Source: Shewanella psychrophila (GTDB taxonomy: Bacteria; Pseudomonadota; Gammaproteobacteria; Enterobacterales; Shewanellaceae). From it: a DNA stretch of 64,000 bases. The stretch covers positions 5,828,001 to 5,892,000 of the forward strand of contig NZ_CP014782.1 of the NCBI RefSeq assembly GCF_002005305.1. Reading direction: 5' to 3'. Below the pieces are notes generated by a model that was not told the origin of the DNA, searched no databases, and worked only from the letters and a program-made list of their open reading frames with translations. Of the stretch, positions 21,703 to 32,193 are shown piece after piece (positions within the stretch are counted from its first letter, which is position 1; every line of letters starts with the position of its first letter). Both the position numbers and the translations under genes were made by a program.

Positions 21703-22680
21703 ATGCTAGATGTAAATAAATTACGCCAGTGGGGCAAGAAAGTTATCGATGCCGAGCGAAAGGCTCTCGATAACTTATATCAATATGTAGATTCTGCTGA
21801 GTTTGCGACTGCGTGTAAATTGATCTTTGAGTGCACCGGTAAGGTCATTGTCATGGGAATGGGCAAATCAGGTCATATCGGCAATAAAATTTCAGCGACT
21901 TTTGCCAGCACAGGAACACCCGCATTTTTCGTTCATCCAGGTGAAGCCAGTCATGGCGATCTTGGCGTGCTCAGTGAGAACGATATCATCTTAGCCATCT
22001 CCAATTCGGGAGAGGCTGCCGAGATCTTAACCTTGATGCCGGTGATTAAGCGTATGGGTCTGCCTATCATTGCAGTTACAGGTAAACCGCAATCTACCAT
22101 GGCTAAACATTCTGTGGTACACCTGTGTATCGAAGTACCCGAGGAGGCTTGCCCTCTAGGACTCGCTCCCACATCCAGCACCACGGCAACGCTTGTGATG
22201 GGCGACGCCCTGGCTGTCGCACTGCTACAGGCGAGAGGCTTTACCAAGGATGATTTCGCCCTGTCACACCCAGGTGGTATGTTAGGTCGAAAATTGCTGC
22301 TTAAAGTCAGTGATGTTATGCATAAAGGTGCTGATTTGCCGCTGGTTAAGCATAATATCTGCATCACAGATGCCCTCTATGAAATTTCTAAGAAAGGTCT
22401 GGGCATGACCGCGGTTATCGATGATGCCAATAAGCTAGTGGGTATTTTTACCGACGGCGATCTTCGCCGAGTCATAGACGCTCAGGTCAATCTGAGAAAA
22501 ACATCTATATCTGATGTGATGAGTAAAGGCTGTGTCACCATATCAGAGGGCATATTGGCCGCCGAAGCACTAAAAGTAATGGATGAGAAAGATATCAATG
22601 GTCTCATCATCATAGATGATAACAACACACCTATAGGTGCATTAAACATGCTCGATATGGTTAAGGCCGGGGTAATATAA
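21703..22680 (+). CDS. kdsD: Arabinose-5-phosphate isomerase KdsD
   Basis: KdsD converts ribulose-5-phosphate to arabinose-5-phosphate, the first step of Kdo synthesis for LPS. The 325-residue protein has a SIS domain (about 35-170: GKVIVMGMGKSGHIGNKISATFASTGTPAFFVHPGEASHGDLG) and two CBS domains (about 205-260 and 270-325). A Shine-Dalgarno-like AGAGAG precedes the ATG. One base separates it from kdsC. Confidence 0.95.
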   Translation: MLDVNKLRQWGKKVIDAERKALDNLYQYVDSAEFATACKLIFECTGKVIVMGMGKSGHIGNKISATFASTGTPAFFVHPGEASHGDLGVLSENDIILAISNSGEAAEILTLMPVIKRMGLPIIAVTGKPQSTMAKHSVVHLCIEVPEEACPLGLAPTSSTTATLVMGDALAVALLQARGFTKDDFALSHPGGMLGRKLLLKVSDVMHKGADLPLVKHNICITDALYEISKKGLGMTAVIDDANKLVGIFTDGDLRRVIDAQVNLRKTSISDVMSKGCVTISEGILAAEALKVMDEKDINGLIIIDDNNTPIGALNMLDMVKAGVI

Positions 22681-22681
22681 A

Positions 22682-23239
22682 ATGAATGAATTCCATCAAA
22701 GTTTTTATGGTCCTGTAGAAGACAAGATTTGGCAGAAGGCTAAGCAGATAAAACTCCTGATCTGTGATGTAGACGGCGTATTTTCAGATGGTCTGGTCTA
22801 CATGAGTAATGCTGGCGAAGAGCTCAAGACCTTCCATACCCGAGACGGATACGGGGTTAGATCTCTGCTCACCAGCGATATCCCTGTCGCGATTATCACC
22901 GGACGTAAATCCCAGATAGTTGAAGACCGTATGACAGCATTGGGAATTAAACATATCTACCAAGGTGTCGACAACAAGTTAATGCCATATCAAGAGCTCC
23001 TCTCTCTTTATGATGTGACCCCCGACCAGGTGGCTTATATAGGTGATGATATGGTTGACCTCCCCGTCATGAAAGAGGTAGGGCTTTCAGTCTGTGTCGC
23101 CGATGGTCACCCTTATGTTAAACAAGCTGCAGACTTTGTCACTAGCATCAGAGGTGGACATGGTGCCTTACGTGAATTAACGGATCTCCTACTCCTCAGC
23201 CAAGAGAAATTCGATACCGCTCAGGGTATGAGTATATGA
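22682..23239 (+). CDS. kdsC: Kdo-8-phosphate phosphatase KdsC
   Basis: The 185-residue HAD-superfamily phosphatase has motif I LLICDVDGVFSDG, motif II IITGRK, and motif III/IV AYIGDDMVDLPVM. It releases Kdo from Kdo-8-phosphate. Its stop overlaps the lptC start (ATGA), showing translational coupling between Kdo synthesis and LPS export genes. Confidence 0.95.
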   Translation: MNEFHQSFYGPVEDKIWQKAKQIKLLICDVDGVFSDGLVYMSNAGEELKTFHTRDGYGVRSLLTSDIPVAIITGRKSQIVEDRMTALGIKHIYQGVDNKLMPYQELLSLYDVTPDQVAYIGDDMVDLPVMKEVGLSVCVADGHPYVKQAADFVTSIRGGHGALRELTDLLLLSQEKFDTAQGMSI

Positions 23240-23793
23240 ATAGAGTGACTCTGGCCATCATAGCTTTCTTCGGAACGGCCTTGTTGCTGTATTGGCAAGT
23301 ACAATCCAAGAAGAGCGATGAAGAGGTGGCTATCGATGTCAGCTTAAGACCAGATTATATTGCCGATAACCTACGCAGTGTCGAATATAATAAGCAAGGA
23401 TTAGTCAACAGCCGAGTCACAGCAACCCATATGGAGCACTTTGATGAGGCCAACATGACCTATTTCACTCAGCCCATATACCTGGTTTATCCCGACGGAG
23501 GTCAAGCAAAATGGCGCCTTCAATCGACAATGGGAACACTCAATAAGAAATCAGGTAAAGTCGTTCTCGAGAACAATGTTATTATCGATTCAATAAGCCC
23601 AGAAGAACCGATCCAAACCATGAAAACCAGTTATCTGGAGCTAGATCTCCATACCATGATCATGACCTCAGATCGTGAAGTCTACATCACAGGAGATGAT
23701 TTTCTTATCCAGGGCGTAGGTTTGTTCGGTGATCTTAATGCTCAAAAAGTACAATTATTGAGTAAGGTTAAAGGCATATACGAGGTCAATTAG
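23236..23793 (+). CDS. lptC: LPS export protein LptC
   Basis: The 185-residue protein has one N-terminal membrane helix (about 4-20) and a periplasmic LptC beta-jellyroll (DUF1239) domain (about 40-180: SVEYNKQGLVNSRVTATHMEHF, SGKVVLENNVII). LptC hands LPS from LptBFG to LptA. It overlaps kdsC by 4 bases; a 110-base gap separates it from lptA. Confidence 0.93.
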   Translation: MNRVTLAIIAFFGTALLLYWQVQSKKSDEEVAIDVSLRPDYIADNLRSVEYNKQGLVNSRVTATHMEHFDEANMTYFTQPIYLVYPDGGQAKWRLQSTMGTLNKKSGKVVLENNVIIDSISPEEPIQTMKTSYLELDLHTMIMTSDREVYITGDDFLIQGVGLFGDLNAQKVQLLSKVKGIYEVN

Positions 23794-23903
23794 CCTGTTT
23801 TGTACTAGCCCAAGGCCATATTTTAGAAAAACAGACCCAGACTAACAATTCCAACGCTCGATATGCGTTGTGCATAAGACAAGTAAGACATTTGAAGGAC
23901 GAT

Positions 23904-24554
23904 ATGAACAAACATAACTTAATCATCGCAGCGCTACTGTGTATCACAAGTTTTAGTGGCGTTACAAAGCAAGATGATCTCATGCAAGAAGTTAAGATCT
24001 CGGCCTCGAGTCAAGAAGCCGATATTAAAAATAATCAGATGATCTTTCATGGTCCAGTGGAAGTCACGCAAGGATCGATCAAGATCTTGGCCGACGAACT
24101 CAGAGCCTCCTCTAAAGAAGATGGCGGCGGAAAAACACTTGTCGCCATAGGTGAGCCTGCGACTTACACCCAGATAATGGAAGATGGACGTCCAGCTTCT
24201 GCCAGTGCCAAAGAAATTAGATACGAGCTATCGAGCAGAACTTTAACCTTGGTAGGCAATGCCATGCTAGAGCAAGATGGTAGCCGAGTGACAGGTAATA
24301 TGATTCGCTACAACATAGCTGAGCAGCAGTTGATAGCAGAAAGTACAGGCAAGGATAGGGTCATCACCATTATTCAACCGGAAAACTATCAGGATACTAG
24401 TCAAGATAAGGCGAAAGAACCCGCCACTGAGCCACTGCCGACTCAACTACCTGAAATCAAGCAAGATGAAGATAACATTCAAGCCAAGGGGCAAGAAGAA
24501 AATACTGACGTAATTCCAACTCAGCTACCTATCATCGAGCAGGAAAAACAATGA
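23904..24554 (+). CDS. lptA: Periplasmic LPS-bridge protein LptA
   Basis: The 216-residue protein has a signal peptide (about 1-20) and an OstA/LptA beta-jellyroll (about 25-150: [61 protein letters not shown]). LptA filaments bridge the periplasm. The start at 23904 has a GAAGGA Shine-Dalgarno. The C-terminal tail (about 165-216) is low-complexity and contains a repeated PTQLP-E/I-I-Q element, longer than in E. coli. It overlaps lptB by 4 bases. Confidence 0.92.
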   Translation: MNKHNLIIAALLCITSFSGVTKQDDLMQEVKISASSQEADIKNNQMIFHGPVEVTQGSIKILADELRASSKEDGGGKTLVAIGEPATYTQIMEDGRPASASAKEIRYELSSRTLTLVGNAMLEQDGSRVTGNMIRYNIAEQQLIAESTGKDRVITIIQPENYQDTSQDKAKEPATEPLPTQLPEIKQDEDNIQAKGQEENTDVIPTQLPIIEQEKQ

Positions 24555-25282
24555 GCCAGATGACGCTAAAGGCAGTCAATCTTGCCAAGAGTTATAAAAA
24601 TAGAGCCGTGGTCCAAGATGTCAGCATCACAGTGGAAACTGGGCAGATCGTCGGTCTTTTAGGCCCAAATGGTGCGGGAAAAACGACTACTTTCTACATG
24701 GTTGTAGGCTTAGTGCAAAGTGATAAGGGTAGGATCTTGATCGATGATGACGATTTGACCTTAGATCCAATGCACTTGAGGGCAAGAAAGGGCATTGGCT
24801 ATCTTCCTCAAGAAGCGAGCATATTTAGAAAGTTATCGGTTCGAGATAACATTATGGCTGTCCTGCAGACTCGTTCAGACATAGATAACAATGCCCGAGA
24901 GGAACAACTCGAGAATCTTCTGGAAGAATTTAATATTACCCACATCCGAGACAGCCAAGGCATGGCGCTCTCAGGTGGTGAACGCCGACGCGTCGAGATA
25001 GCCAGGGCCTTAGCCGCTAATCCTAAGTTTATTCTCCTAGATGAGCCCTTCGCAGGTGTGGATCCGATCTCAGTTATCGACATTAAAAAAATTATCCTGC
25101 AGCTTAAAAGTCGCGGCTTAGGTGTACTGATCACCGACCATAATGTGCGTGAAACCTTAGACGTCTGTGAACGTGCTTATATCGTCAGCCACGGAAATTT
25201 AATCGCTGAAGGTACACCTGCCGAAATCTTAGACAATCAGCAAGTACGAGCTGTGTACTTAGGTGAACAATTCAAGCTATAG
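24551..25282 (+). CDS. lptB: LPS export ATPase LptB
   Basis: The 243-residue ABC ATPase has Walker [15 protein letters not shown]-loop YLPQEASIF, signature [16 protein letters not shown], Walker [14 protein letters not shown] and the His switch ITDHNVRET. It drives LPS extraction with LptFG, which lie elsewhere. Order lptA-lptB-rpoN is conserved with E. coli. Confidence 0.97.
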   Translation: MSQMTLKAVNLAKSYKNRAVVQDVSITVETGQIVGLLGPNGAGKTTTFYMVVGLVQSDKGRILIDDDDLTLDPMHLRARKGIGYLPQEASIFRKLSVRDNIMAVLQTRSDIDNNAREEQLENLLEEFNITHIRDSQGMALSGGERRRVEIARALAANPKFILLDEPFAGVDPISVIDIKKIILQLKSRGLGVLITDHNVRETLDVCERAYIVSHGNLIAEGTPAEILDNQQVRAVYLGEQFKL

Positions 25283-25433
25283 TTAATCATGAGGCTCATT
25301 CTTAGCGCATCAAGAAATGAGCTATTATCGACACTCGGCTGACTCAGCCTGAGGTCTAGGGGCTCAGAGAAACCCCAAACAAGTCAAAGCAGGCTTTCTC
25401 ATTTTATAATTACAATGAAGGGAATAGCGGTAA

Positions 25434-26912
25434 ATGAAAGCGTCACTCCAGCTTAAAATGGGTCAGCAGTTAACCATGACACCACAACTGCAGCAGGCTA
25501 TACGTCTATTGCAACTATCGTCGCTGGAACTGCAACAAGAAATCCAACAAGCGTTAGACTCCAACCCCCTTCTCGAACTAGATGAAGAGCAAGTCGACCC
25601 CCCGGTCAATGGTGAAGACAAGACCACTGACACAGATGACTTTAGCGCCACAGCAGAGAGCGATGGCCCACTGGACAGTTCAGCGGTTGAAACCTCTGAG
25701 GCGTTAACCCAAGATTCAATGCCTGAAGAACTCCCAATGGACACGACCTGGGATGAAGTCTACACGGCGTCTCCCAATTCGAGTTCCGGCGCAATGCGCG
25801 ATGACGATATGCCCTTCCAAGGTGAGACTAGCGAAGGTTTGTATGAACATCTCGAATGGCAGAAAAATCTCACACCGTTTTCAGACAACGATCTCGCCAT
25901 AGCGACGGCCATCATAGACGCCATAGATGAGAGAGGCTATCTCACTCAGAGTGTTGATGACATCCTCGAAGCCATGGGTGATCCTGAAATTGAGCAAGAT
26001 GAAATAGAGGCCGTACTTAAGCGCATCCAGCACTTCGATCCCATTGGAGTTGCAGCAAGGGACCTCAGTGAATGCCTAATCATTCAGCTAGCACAATATG
26101 CCGATACAACCCCACACATAGATAACGCTAGGCTACTTATAAAAGACCACCTGGATCTGATCGCCGGCCGTGATTTCCGCCTGTTAATGCGTAAGACCAA
26201 GCTCAAGGAAGATGATCTCAAACAAGCCATTGAGTTAATCCAGACACTTAATCCCCGTCCCGGATTGGCAATTACCCCAGGAAAAGATGAATATGTCATC
26301 CCTGATGTCACTGTGACCAAGAAGAAAGGTCGCTGGGTAGTTGAGTTAAATCCAGACAATATGCCGAAGATCAATGTCAATCAACACTATGCTTCCATGG
26401 CTAAAAGCACTAAAAATCAGGCTGATGGTCAATTTATTCGAGGGCATCTACAAGAGGCAAAGTGGTTTATTAAGAGCCTTGAGAGCCGCAACGACACTTT
26501 ACTGAAAGTCTCGAACTGTATCGTTAAATTCCAGCAAGGCTTCTTCGAGTATGGTGAAGAAGCCATGAAACCTATGGTATTAAACGATATAGCCGAAGCC
26601 GTTGAGATGCATGAATCCACCATTTCCCGGGTCACCACACAAAAATATATGCACACCCCTAGGGGTATATTTGAGCTGAAATATTTTTTCTCCAGCCATG
26701 TGGGGACCGATGATGGCGGAGAGTGTTCATCTACCGCTATTCGTGCTTTCATAAAGAAATTGGTCGCAGCCGAAAACCAGCAGAAGCCACTCAGCGACAG
26801 TAAGATGGCCTTGCTATTAGCGGAGCAGGGAATTAAGGTCGCCAGACGCACCATAGCTAAGTATCGTGAAGCCATGTTGATTCCACCATCGAATCAACGT
26901 AAGAGTTTGTAG
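25434..26912 (+). CDS. rpoN: RNA polymerase sigma-54 factor RpoN
   Basis: The 492-residue sigma-54 has a Gln-rich region I ([35 protein letters not shown], 5-39), an acidic region II (about 45-110), the core-binding region III, the HTH (about 375-395, [26 protein letters not shown]) and the RpoN box [10 protein letters not shown] near the C-terminus. In Shewanella it is expected to drive flagellar and nitrogen genes. It is followed by ptsN and ptsO, which modulate the nitrogen-PTS. Confidence 0.97.
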   Translation: MKASLQLKMGQQLTMTPQLQQAIRLLQLSSLELQQEIQQALDSNPLLELDEEQVDPPVNGEDKTTDTDDFSATAESDGPLDSSAVETSEALTQDSMPEELPMDTTWDEVYTASPNSSSGAMRDDDMPFQGETSEGLYEHLEWQKNLTPFSDNDLAIATAIIDAIDERGYLTQSVDDILEAMGDPEIEQDEIEAVLKRIQHFDPIGVAARDLSECLIIQLAQYADTTPHIDNARLLIKDHLDLIAGRDFRLLMRKTKLKEDDLKQAIELIQTLNPRPGLAITPGKDEYVIPDVTVTKKKGRWVVELNPDNMPKINVNQHYASMAKSTKNQADGQFIRGHLQEAKWFIKSLESRNDTLLKVSNCIVKFQQGFFEYGEEAMKPMVLNDIAEAVEMHESTISRVTTQKYMHTPRGIFELKYFFSSHVGTDDGGECSSTAIRAFIKKLVAAENQQKPLSDSKMALLLAEQGIKVARRTIAKYREAMLIPPSNQRKSL

Positions 26913-26964
26913 AAAAAGGAAATAAGGTCATACCTAACTAACAGTTCTAGTTTAGTGACTGACC

Positions 26965-26993
26965 TGATTAGCTCTCATGTTGTGAGCTAATCA
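26965..26993 (+). promoter_or_regulatory. Hairpin between rpoN and hpf
   Basis: TGATTAGCTC (26965-26974) and GAGCTAATCA (26984-26993) form a perfect 10-bp stem, with one mismatch and two further pairs inside. No T-run follows, so it may be a processing or stability element rather than a terminator. Confidence 0.45.
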
Positions 26994-27130
26994 CCAGAAG
27001 CGGCCTGTAGTCGATAATAGTTAGGCTCAACTCCTGGTATAACAGGGAATTATGTTGTGAGTTAAATCCCTAAAGATTTACCTAAAATCAACCTAAGAGT
27101 GAAACAATCGGAAACTGGAGGAGTATTTCT

Positions 27131-27418
27131 ATGCAAATAAACCTAACTGGACACCATATAGAGATCACTAAATCGCTAAGACATTATGTCGAAGAAAAGT
27201 TCACTAAGCTTGAACGACATTTCGATCAGATCAATAATGTGCACGTTATTTTAAATGTTCAGAAAATGCAGCAAAAAGCCGAAGCTAAACTCCACCTTGC
27301 TGGTGGTGAGGTTTTCGCTATGTCAGAGAATGCTGACATGTATGCCGCTATCGACTCCCTGATTGATAAGCTCGACCGTCAGGTTATTAAACACAAAGAG
27401 AAGCTAACAAAGCATTAA
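27131..27418 (+). CDS. hpf: Short ribosome hibernation-promoting factor HPF
   Basis: The 95-residue HPF/RaiA family protein (MQINLTGHHIEITKSLRHYVEEKFTKLERHFDQI, then ADMYAAIDSLIDKLDRQVIKHKEKL) is the short type that works with RMF to make 100S ribosomes in stationary phase. A GGAGGA-like Shine-Dalgarno precedes the ATG. The gene sits in the usual rpoN-hpf-ptsN order. Confidence 0.95.
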   Translation: MQINLTGHHIEITKSLRHYVEEKFTKLERHFDQINNVHVILNVQKMQQKAEAKLHLAGGEVFAMSENADMYAAIDSLIDKLDRQVIKHKEKLTKH

Positions 27419-27420
27419 TA

Positions 27421-27864
27421 ATGGAATTAAGCACCATTCTGCAGCCGGAGTGTACTACTTGCGCCACTCCGGGCAGTAAGAAAAAGGTACTGGAACTCAT
27501 CAGCGATCTTGCCGCTGTCCAGTATCCAACCCTATCCTCACAAGAGATTTTTGAAAGTCTTTTGGCGAGAGAGAAAATGGGAAGCACAGGTATAGGTAAT
27601 GGTATTGCGATTCCTCATGGTAGGCTAAGCAATATAAGTCAGCCGGTTGCGGTATTAATCAAGTGTGAAGAGCCTATCTCCTTCGACGCTATTGATAAAC
27701 AACCTGTGGACATACTATTTGCACTTTTAGTACCTGCGGATCAATGTGAGCAGCACCTGAGTACTCTGTCATCCATGGCCGAAAAACTCAATAACAAGCT
27801 TATAGTGAAACAGTTACGAAAAACTCAAGATGAGTCAGAACTCTATCAGGTAATAACACAATGA
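27421..27864 (+). CDS. ptsN: Nitrogen-PTS enzyme IIA (PtsN)
   Basis: The 147-residue EIIA-Ntr has the phosphorylated His in [13 protein letters not shown] (about residue 67). It receives phosphate from NPr and regulates potassium transport and other targets rather than sugar uptake. It begins two bases after hpf and overlaps rapZ by 4 bases. Confidence 0.95.
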   Translation: MELSTILQPECTTCATPGSKKKVLELISDLAAVQYPTLSSQEIFESLLAREKMGSTGIGNGIAIPHGRLSNISQPVAVLIKCEEPISFDAIDKQPVDILFALLVPADQCEQHLSTLSSMAEKLNNKLIVKQLRKTQDESELYQVITQ

Positions 27865-28709
27865 AATTGGTGATGGTATCCGGTCGTTCCGGTTCGGGAA
27901 AATCTGTCGTACTCAGGGTCTTAGAAGATCTAGGTTACTACTGTGTCGATAATCTTCCTCTCCCCCTGATGGATACCTTGCTCGAACAACTCAAGGGCAG
28001 TACAGATCTCGTTGCCATTAGTGTCGACGTGCGTAATATGCCAGAGCAAGATAAAGAGCTGGAGAAGCAACTTGCTAACCTGCCAGAAGGTACAGAATTA
28101 CTCAGTTTCTTCTTAAACTCCAGCGATGAAGTGCTTCTGAAGCGTTACAGTGAAACCCGAAGATTACACCCTCTATCCCGCACTAAAACTTCTCTTAAAG
28201 AGGCGATAGAGCATGAAAGAGAACTGCTTGAACCCGTCTCTAAGATGGTCGATCATTACATAGATACATCAAACCTGAATATCTATGATCTGAGTGACAA
28301 AATCCGTGAAATTCTCTTAGGCAGTGTCGATAAAGAGCTAGTGATCAATTTCGAGTCTTTTGGCTTCAAATATGGGATGCCAACCGAGGCCGACTTTATG
28401 TTTGACGTTCGGTTCTTACCAAACCCGCATTGGGAACCTGAACTAAGACCCATGACAGGATTAGATGAGCCAGTGCAACTATTTTTGAGCCAACAACCCA
28501 CAGTCAATAAGTTTATCTGGCAAATAGAAAACTTACTTGCGACTTGGTTACCTCATCTGGAAAGAAACAACCGTAGTTACCTTACCATCGCCATAGGCTG
28601 TACTGGTGGTCAACATAGATCTGTTTATGTCACTGAACAATTAGCTAGGCTATTTGGTAACAGTAAGCATAAAATTCAGGCGCGTCATCGTGAATTGGAC
28701 AATGACTAA
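27861..28709 (+). CDS. rapZ: RNase adapter protein RapZ
   Basis: The 282-residue protein has an N-terminal P-loop GRSGSGKS (8-15), the segment DVRNMPE, and the C-terminal RNA-binding domain with [23 protein letters not shown], ending in basic [11 protein letters not shown]. In E. coli, RapZ guides GlmZ sRNA to RNase E and so tunes GlmS and amino-sugar supply for the envelope. It overlaps ptsO by 8 bases. Confidence 0.95.
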   Translation: MKLVMVSGRSGSGKSVVLRVLEDLGYYCVDNLPLPLMDTLLEQLKGSTDLVAISVDVRNMPEQDKELEKQLANLPEGTELLSFFLNSSDEVLLKRYSETRRLHPLSRTKTSLKEAIEHERELLEPVSKMVDHYIDTSNLNIYDLSDKIREILLGSVDKELVINFESFGFKYGMPTEADFMFDVRFLPNPHWEPELRPMTGLDEPVQLFLSQQPTVNKFIWQIENLLATWLPHLERNNRSYLTIAIGCTGGQHRSVYVTEQLARLFGNSKHKIQARHRELDND

Positions 28710-28977
28710 ATTGGAACGCCAAGTCACCATATGCAATAAACTAGGTCTCCATGCCAGAGCCGCAACCAAACTCGCCATCTTAGCTTCCGAGTTTGACGCT
28801 GAGATAACCATAGTGCAGGGAGAGAAGAAAGCCTCAGCTGCCAGCGTATTAGGCTTATTGATGCTAGAAACTGGCATGGGAAAAACCATCACGCTACAAG
28901 GTGAAGGTCAAGATGCCGATGCCGCACTAGATGCAATATGTGCATTAGTGGATGCCAAGTTTGATGAAGCAAGTTAA
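28702..28977 (+). CDS. ptsO: Nitrogen-PTS phosphocarrier NPr
   Basis: The 91-residue HPr-like protein has the active His in [14 protein letters not shown] (His16) and the Ser region [14 protein letters not shown]. It passes phosphate from PtsP to PtsN. The start at 28702, inside the end of rapZ, gives the normal N-terminus ([15 protein letters not shown]); the longer upstream reading is inside rapZ and is not supported. Confidence 0.95.
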   Translation: MTKLERQVTICNKLGLHARAATKLAILASEFDAEITIVQGEKKASAASVLGLLMLETGMGKTITLQGEGQDADAALDAICALVDAKFDEAS

Positions 28978-29082
28978 CCTAACCCTTTAATCTACTCACA
29001 CTGTAATCGTCCTTTCTTTTATAAATTAGCTAGTTAAGCCTAGTCTAAAACAAACCGTAAAATCATCAAAGGAGGGTCAACT

Positions 29083-30444
29083 ATGCCGATAGAAGTACTA
29101 GACAGTGAAACAACAGATCAACGTCTAAATCAGCTCACCCAGGCCCTTGGTAATGGTATGTTTGTCCATGTCAGAAACATGCTCCATGATATGGCAGCGC
29201 CGGATGTGGCCTTTATTTTAGAATCATCTCCACCAAGAACGCGTCAGGTGTTGTGGCAACTAATCGATCTTGATCATACCGGAGAGATCTTAGATGAGTT
29301 AGGTGAGGAGCTAAAAGATAGCCTCATCAAGCAGATGACACCTGAACGAGTCGCGAAAGCTGCGGAAGGCATGGATACCGACGATCTCGCTTATATCCTA
29401 CGTAGCTTACCAGACAGTGTCTTCAATAAAGTCCTCCAGTCCATGAGCAGTCAAGATAGGACAAGAGTGGAGCAGGCTCTATCCTACCCGGATGACACCG
29501 CTGGCAGTATCATGAATACCGATACAGTTACCCTTCGACCCGACGTTAACATAGATGTGATTCTGCGTTACCTTAGAATTAGGGGCAAGTTACCGGAAGC
29601 GACTGACACCTTCTATGTCGTCGATAAACGTGACAGTTTACTCGGTGGCGTCAGAATTTCAGATTTACTCACCTGTAACCCAGACGCTTCTGTCAGAGAG
29701 ATTATGGTCTCAGATCTTGAGGGCATTCCAGTTGGAATGAATGACAGCGAAGTGGCGCAATTATTTGAACGCCACGATTGGATCTCGGCTCCCGTGATCG
29801 GTGAGGATAATCAGCTATTGGGCAGAATAACCATCGATGATGTCGTCGATATCATTAGGGAGGATGCCGAGCACTCCATGATGGGCATGGCGGGTATGGA
29901 TGAAGATAGCGATACCTTTGGCCCGGTTTTAAAGAGTACTCTCCAGCGCTCTCTATGGCTGACTATCAACCTATTTGCCGCCCTCTTGGCTGCGTCTGTC
30001 AGTAATATGTTCGAAGGCACGCTGGAACAATTTGCCACCATCGCGATTCTGATGACCATAGTGCCTAGCATGGGAGGTGTCGCCGGTAATCAGACTTTAG
30101 CCTTAGTGATTCGAGGGATTGCACTGGGTCAGATAGGACAGAGTAACTCTCGATGGCTGATAGGCAAGGAGCTAGCAATCGGCTTCATCAATGGCTTGTT
30201 ATGGTCTGTACTGGTATTCGCGGCCGTATGGCTCTGGAAGGGTGATATCGCCTTAGGTGCACTCATAGGCGGAGCCATGCTTATTAATATGACTGTTGCA
30301 GGTTTTGCCGGTGCCAGTATCCCATTACTGCTTAAAAAGATGAATATCGACCCTGCGCTCGCTGGCGGCATGGTACTAACAACTGTCACAGATGTGATTG
30401 GTTTATTCGCCTTCCTCGGGCTGGCCACCTTCTTTTTACTCTAA
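29083..30444 (+). CDS. mgtE: Magnesium transporter MgtE
   Basis: The 453-residue protein has the MgtE layout: N-terminal helical domain (about 1-130, VAFILESSPPRTRQVLWQLIDLDHTGEIL), two CBS domains (about 138-258), and five membrane helices (about 285-453) with GVAGNQTLALVIRGIALGQI and the conserved Pro/Asp region GGMVLTTVTDVIG. Mg2+ binding to the cytosolic domains closes the channel in this family. A strong AGGAGG precedes the ATG. It may be read together with ptsO, since no terminator is seen between them. Confidence 0.95.
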   Translation: MPIEVLDSETTDQRLNQLTQALGNGMFVHVRNMLHDMAAPDVAFILESSPPRTRQVLWQLIDLDHTGEILDELGEELKDSLIKQMTPERVAKAAEGMDTDDLAYILRSLPDSVFNKVLQSMSSQDRTRVEQALSYPDDTAGSIMNTDTVTLRPDVNIDVILRYLRIRGKLPEATDTFYVVDKRDSLLGGVRISDLLTCNPDASVREIMVSDLEGIPVGMNDSEVAQLFERHDWISAPVIGEDNQLLGRITIDDVVDIIREDAEHSMMGMAGMDEDSDTFGPVLKSTLQRSLWLTINLFAALLAASVSNMFEGTLEQFATIAILMTIVPSMGGVAGNQTLALVIRGIALGQIGQSNSRWLIGKELAIGFINGLLWSVLVFAAVWLWKGDIALGALIGGAMLINMTVAGFAGASIPLLLKKMNIDPALAGGMVLTTVTDVIGLFAFLGLATFFLL

Positions 30445-30496
30445 TTATACTTTTATTCTTTAGCGGACAAAATGTTCAAAATTAAGGCTTAAGAAG

Positions 30497-30525
30497 AAAA
30501 AGGCTTCCCTTGGGAAGCCTTTTTA
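30497..30525. terminator. Bidirectional terminator between mgtE and OmpA-like gene
   Basis: AGGCTTCCC (30501-30509) and GGGAAGCCT (30512-30520) form a perfect 9-bp stem with a 2-base loop, with an A-run on the left and a T-run on the right. Confidence 0.9.
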
Positions 30526-30545
30526 GGAACTGTAGTAAACAGAAA

Positions 30546-31214
30546 TTAACTTTGAGGCAGTGGACTTAAGATAATCTCCACACGGCGGTTTTGCGATCTG
30601 CCTTCTGCGGTAGTATTACTAGCGATTGGTCTCGCCTCCCCTATACCTTCCGACTTCACTCTGGCATATTCCACTTTCTGAGCTACAAGATAATTACCCA
30701 CTTCGATGGCACGAATTTTCGAAAGACGCAGATTATATGACTCAGAACCTGAACTGTCCGTATAACCCAATACGTTGAGTTGAGTCTGATCATACTCTTT
30801 TGCCACTAAGGCCACGCTATTAAGCACGTTTTTAGCCCCAGGGTTAAGATGAACCTCATCGACTCCAAAGGTAACTTCATTAGGCATATTCAACACAATA
30901 TTGTCACCAGAGCGAGTCACACTCACACCCGTAGACTGAAGCTGCTTTCTTAATTCGGCTTCTTGGGTATCCATGTAATAACCGATACCGCCACCCAATG
31001 CCGCACCGGAGGCAGCACCGATCAGGGCGCCCTTGCCACGATCACTCTTACTAGAAGATGCTACTCCAATAGCTGCGCCCGCAATCGCGCCGATTAAAGC
31101 ACCATTGGTCGCTTTGGCGTTTTGGCCTTCGTTAGTATAAGGATTTGTCGTCTGGCAACCTGCAACTAAAATACTAGTAGCAAGAACAGCGACACTGAGT
31201 ACTGACTTATTCAT
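30546..31214 (-). CDS. Glycine-zipper OmpA-family lipoprotein (YiaD-like)
   Basis: From ATG 31214 the protein is 222 residues: lipoprotein signal with lipobox LVAGC (Cys20), a glycine-zipper domain (about 38-80, GALIGAIAGAAIGVASS, GALIGAASGAALGGGIGYYMD), and an OmpA peptidoglycan-binding domain (about 110-218, LNVLGYTDSSGSESYNLRLSKIRAIEVGNYL, GEARPIASNTTAEGRSQNRRVEI). The order matches YiaD of E. coli, a surface or periplasmic lipoprotein that ties the outer membrane to the cell wall. A longer reading from 31259 lacks a signal peptide and is less likely. Confidence 0.9.
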   Translation of the reverse strand: MNKSVLSVAVLATSILVAGCQTTNPYTNEGQNAKATNGALIGAIAGAAIGVASSSKSDRGKGALIGAASGAALGGGIGYYMDTQEAELRKQLQSTGVSVTRSGDNIVLNMPNEVTFGVDEVHLNPGAKNVLNSVALVAKEYDQTQLNVLGYTDSSGSESYNLRLSKIRAIEVGNYLVAQKVEYARVKSEGIGEARPIASNTTAEGRSQNRRVEIILSPLPQS

Positions 31215-31404
31215 TTTTTTTATCACAAAGAACTCCAAAATATCCTGATAAATTGACACTCAAGATATACAACAGGGTAAATACCGTTTACATTTTGTAA
31301 ATCGAATGATGCTCAGTATATAAATTCCCTATGAATAAACAAATACTCATAGGTTAACTGTTCACTATTTGAGCTTAACATTTGTTCATGATGCGCCTAA
31401 TGCA

Positions 31405-31430
31405 TCGACTTGTTACCAAGTCGACATTTT
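31405..31430 (+). terminator. Terminator-like hairpin upstream of response regulator
   Basis: TCGACTTG (31405-31412) and CAAGTCGA (31417-31424) form a perfect 8-bp stem with a TTAC loop, followed by CATTTTTT on the plus strand. It lies about 60 bases before the response-regulator start, with no plus-strand gene just upstream, so it could be a leader attenuator or a leftover terminator. Confidence 0.5.
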
Positions 31431-31485
31431 TTACACGCTTACATGAGATAATTCTCGGCTCTAAGAGAACAATAGGTAAGGTAGC

Positions 31486-32193
31486 GTGAGGTCAAAACTA
31501 TTAATCGTTGAAGATAATCAAGATGTCGCAGGTATTCTTGCCGACTATTTTGAAGTGCAGGGAACAGAAGTCGATTTCGCTACCAATGGCGAACTCGGGT
31601 TTAAGCTTGCCCTCGAATCCAATTTCGACGCCATCATATTGGATTTAATGCTGCCTAAGATGGATGGCCTCAGTGTCGCTAAAGAACTCAGAAAGCAGGG
31701 CTGCACCACACCGATCCTCATGTTAACCGCACTCGATGATAAACAAGATATGCTCAACGGATTCGAATCAGGGGCTGACGACTATCTAGCCAAACCTTTC
31801 GACTTAGATGTACTCAATGCCCGAGTGAAAGCATTAATTAAACGACAGCAAGGAAGGGTCGCCTTAGGCATACTACAATACGGCAACCTCGAGCTAAACA
31901 CGGCAGAACATCAAGTCTATCGCAACGGAACTAAGCTTATTCTGACCCCCGCATGCTATCAAATATTACAATTATTGATGAAACGTGCGCCGAATGTGGT
32001 CAAACGTGAAGAGCTTATCGAGGAATTATGGGGTGATATGCCACCAAGTAGTGACATATTGCGTAGCCATATGTACCAACTCCGCAATCAATTAGATAAG
32101 CCATTTTCCGAGTCAATGCTGGTCACGGTGCCAAAAATAGGCTTTAAGCTTCAACAAGAAACATCAATTAACAAAACTGATGAAAACCTCTAA
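31486..32193 (+). CDS. OmpR-family response regulator
   Basis: The 235-residue protein starts with GTG after an AGGTAAGGT stretch. The receiver domain (1-118) has acidic pocket VEDN, phospho-acceptor Asp53 (AIILDLMLPKMDG), and Lys in YLAKPFD. A winged-helix DNA-binding domain (about 130-225) has VVKREELIEELWGD and LRSHMYQLRNQLDKP. It overlaps its histidine kinase by 14 bases. The target genes cannot be seen; the divergent OmpA-like lipoprotein is one candidate. Confidence 0.92.
   Translation: MRSKLLIVEDNQDVAGILADYFEVQGTEVDFATNGELGFKLALESNFDAIILDLMLPKMDGLSVAKELRKQGCTTPILMLTALDDKQDMLNGFESGADDYLAKPFDLDVLNARVKALIKRQQGRVALGILQYGNLELNTAEHQVYRNGTKLILTPACYQILQLLMKRAPNVVKREELIEELWGDMPPSSDILRSHMYQLRNQLDKPFSESMLVTVPKIGFKLQQETSINKTDENL

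Noticed and set aside
26429..26875. Minus-strand open frame of 148 codons within rpoN
   Set aside because: It is an antisense shadow of a clear sigma-54 coding region and has no recognisable motif.
29041..29082. Mg2+ riboswitch before mgtE
   Set aside because: The leader is short with a plain AGGAGG site and shows no long paired structure.
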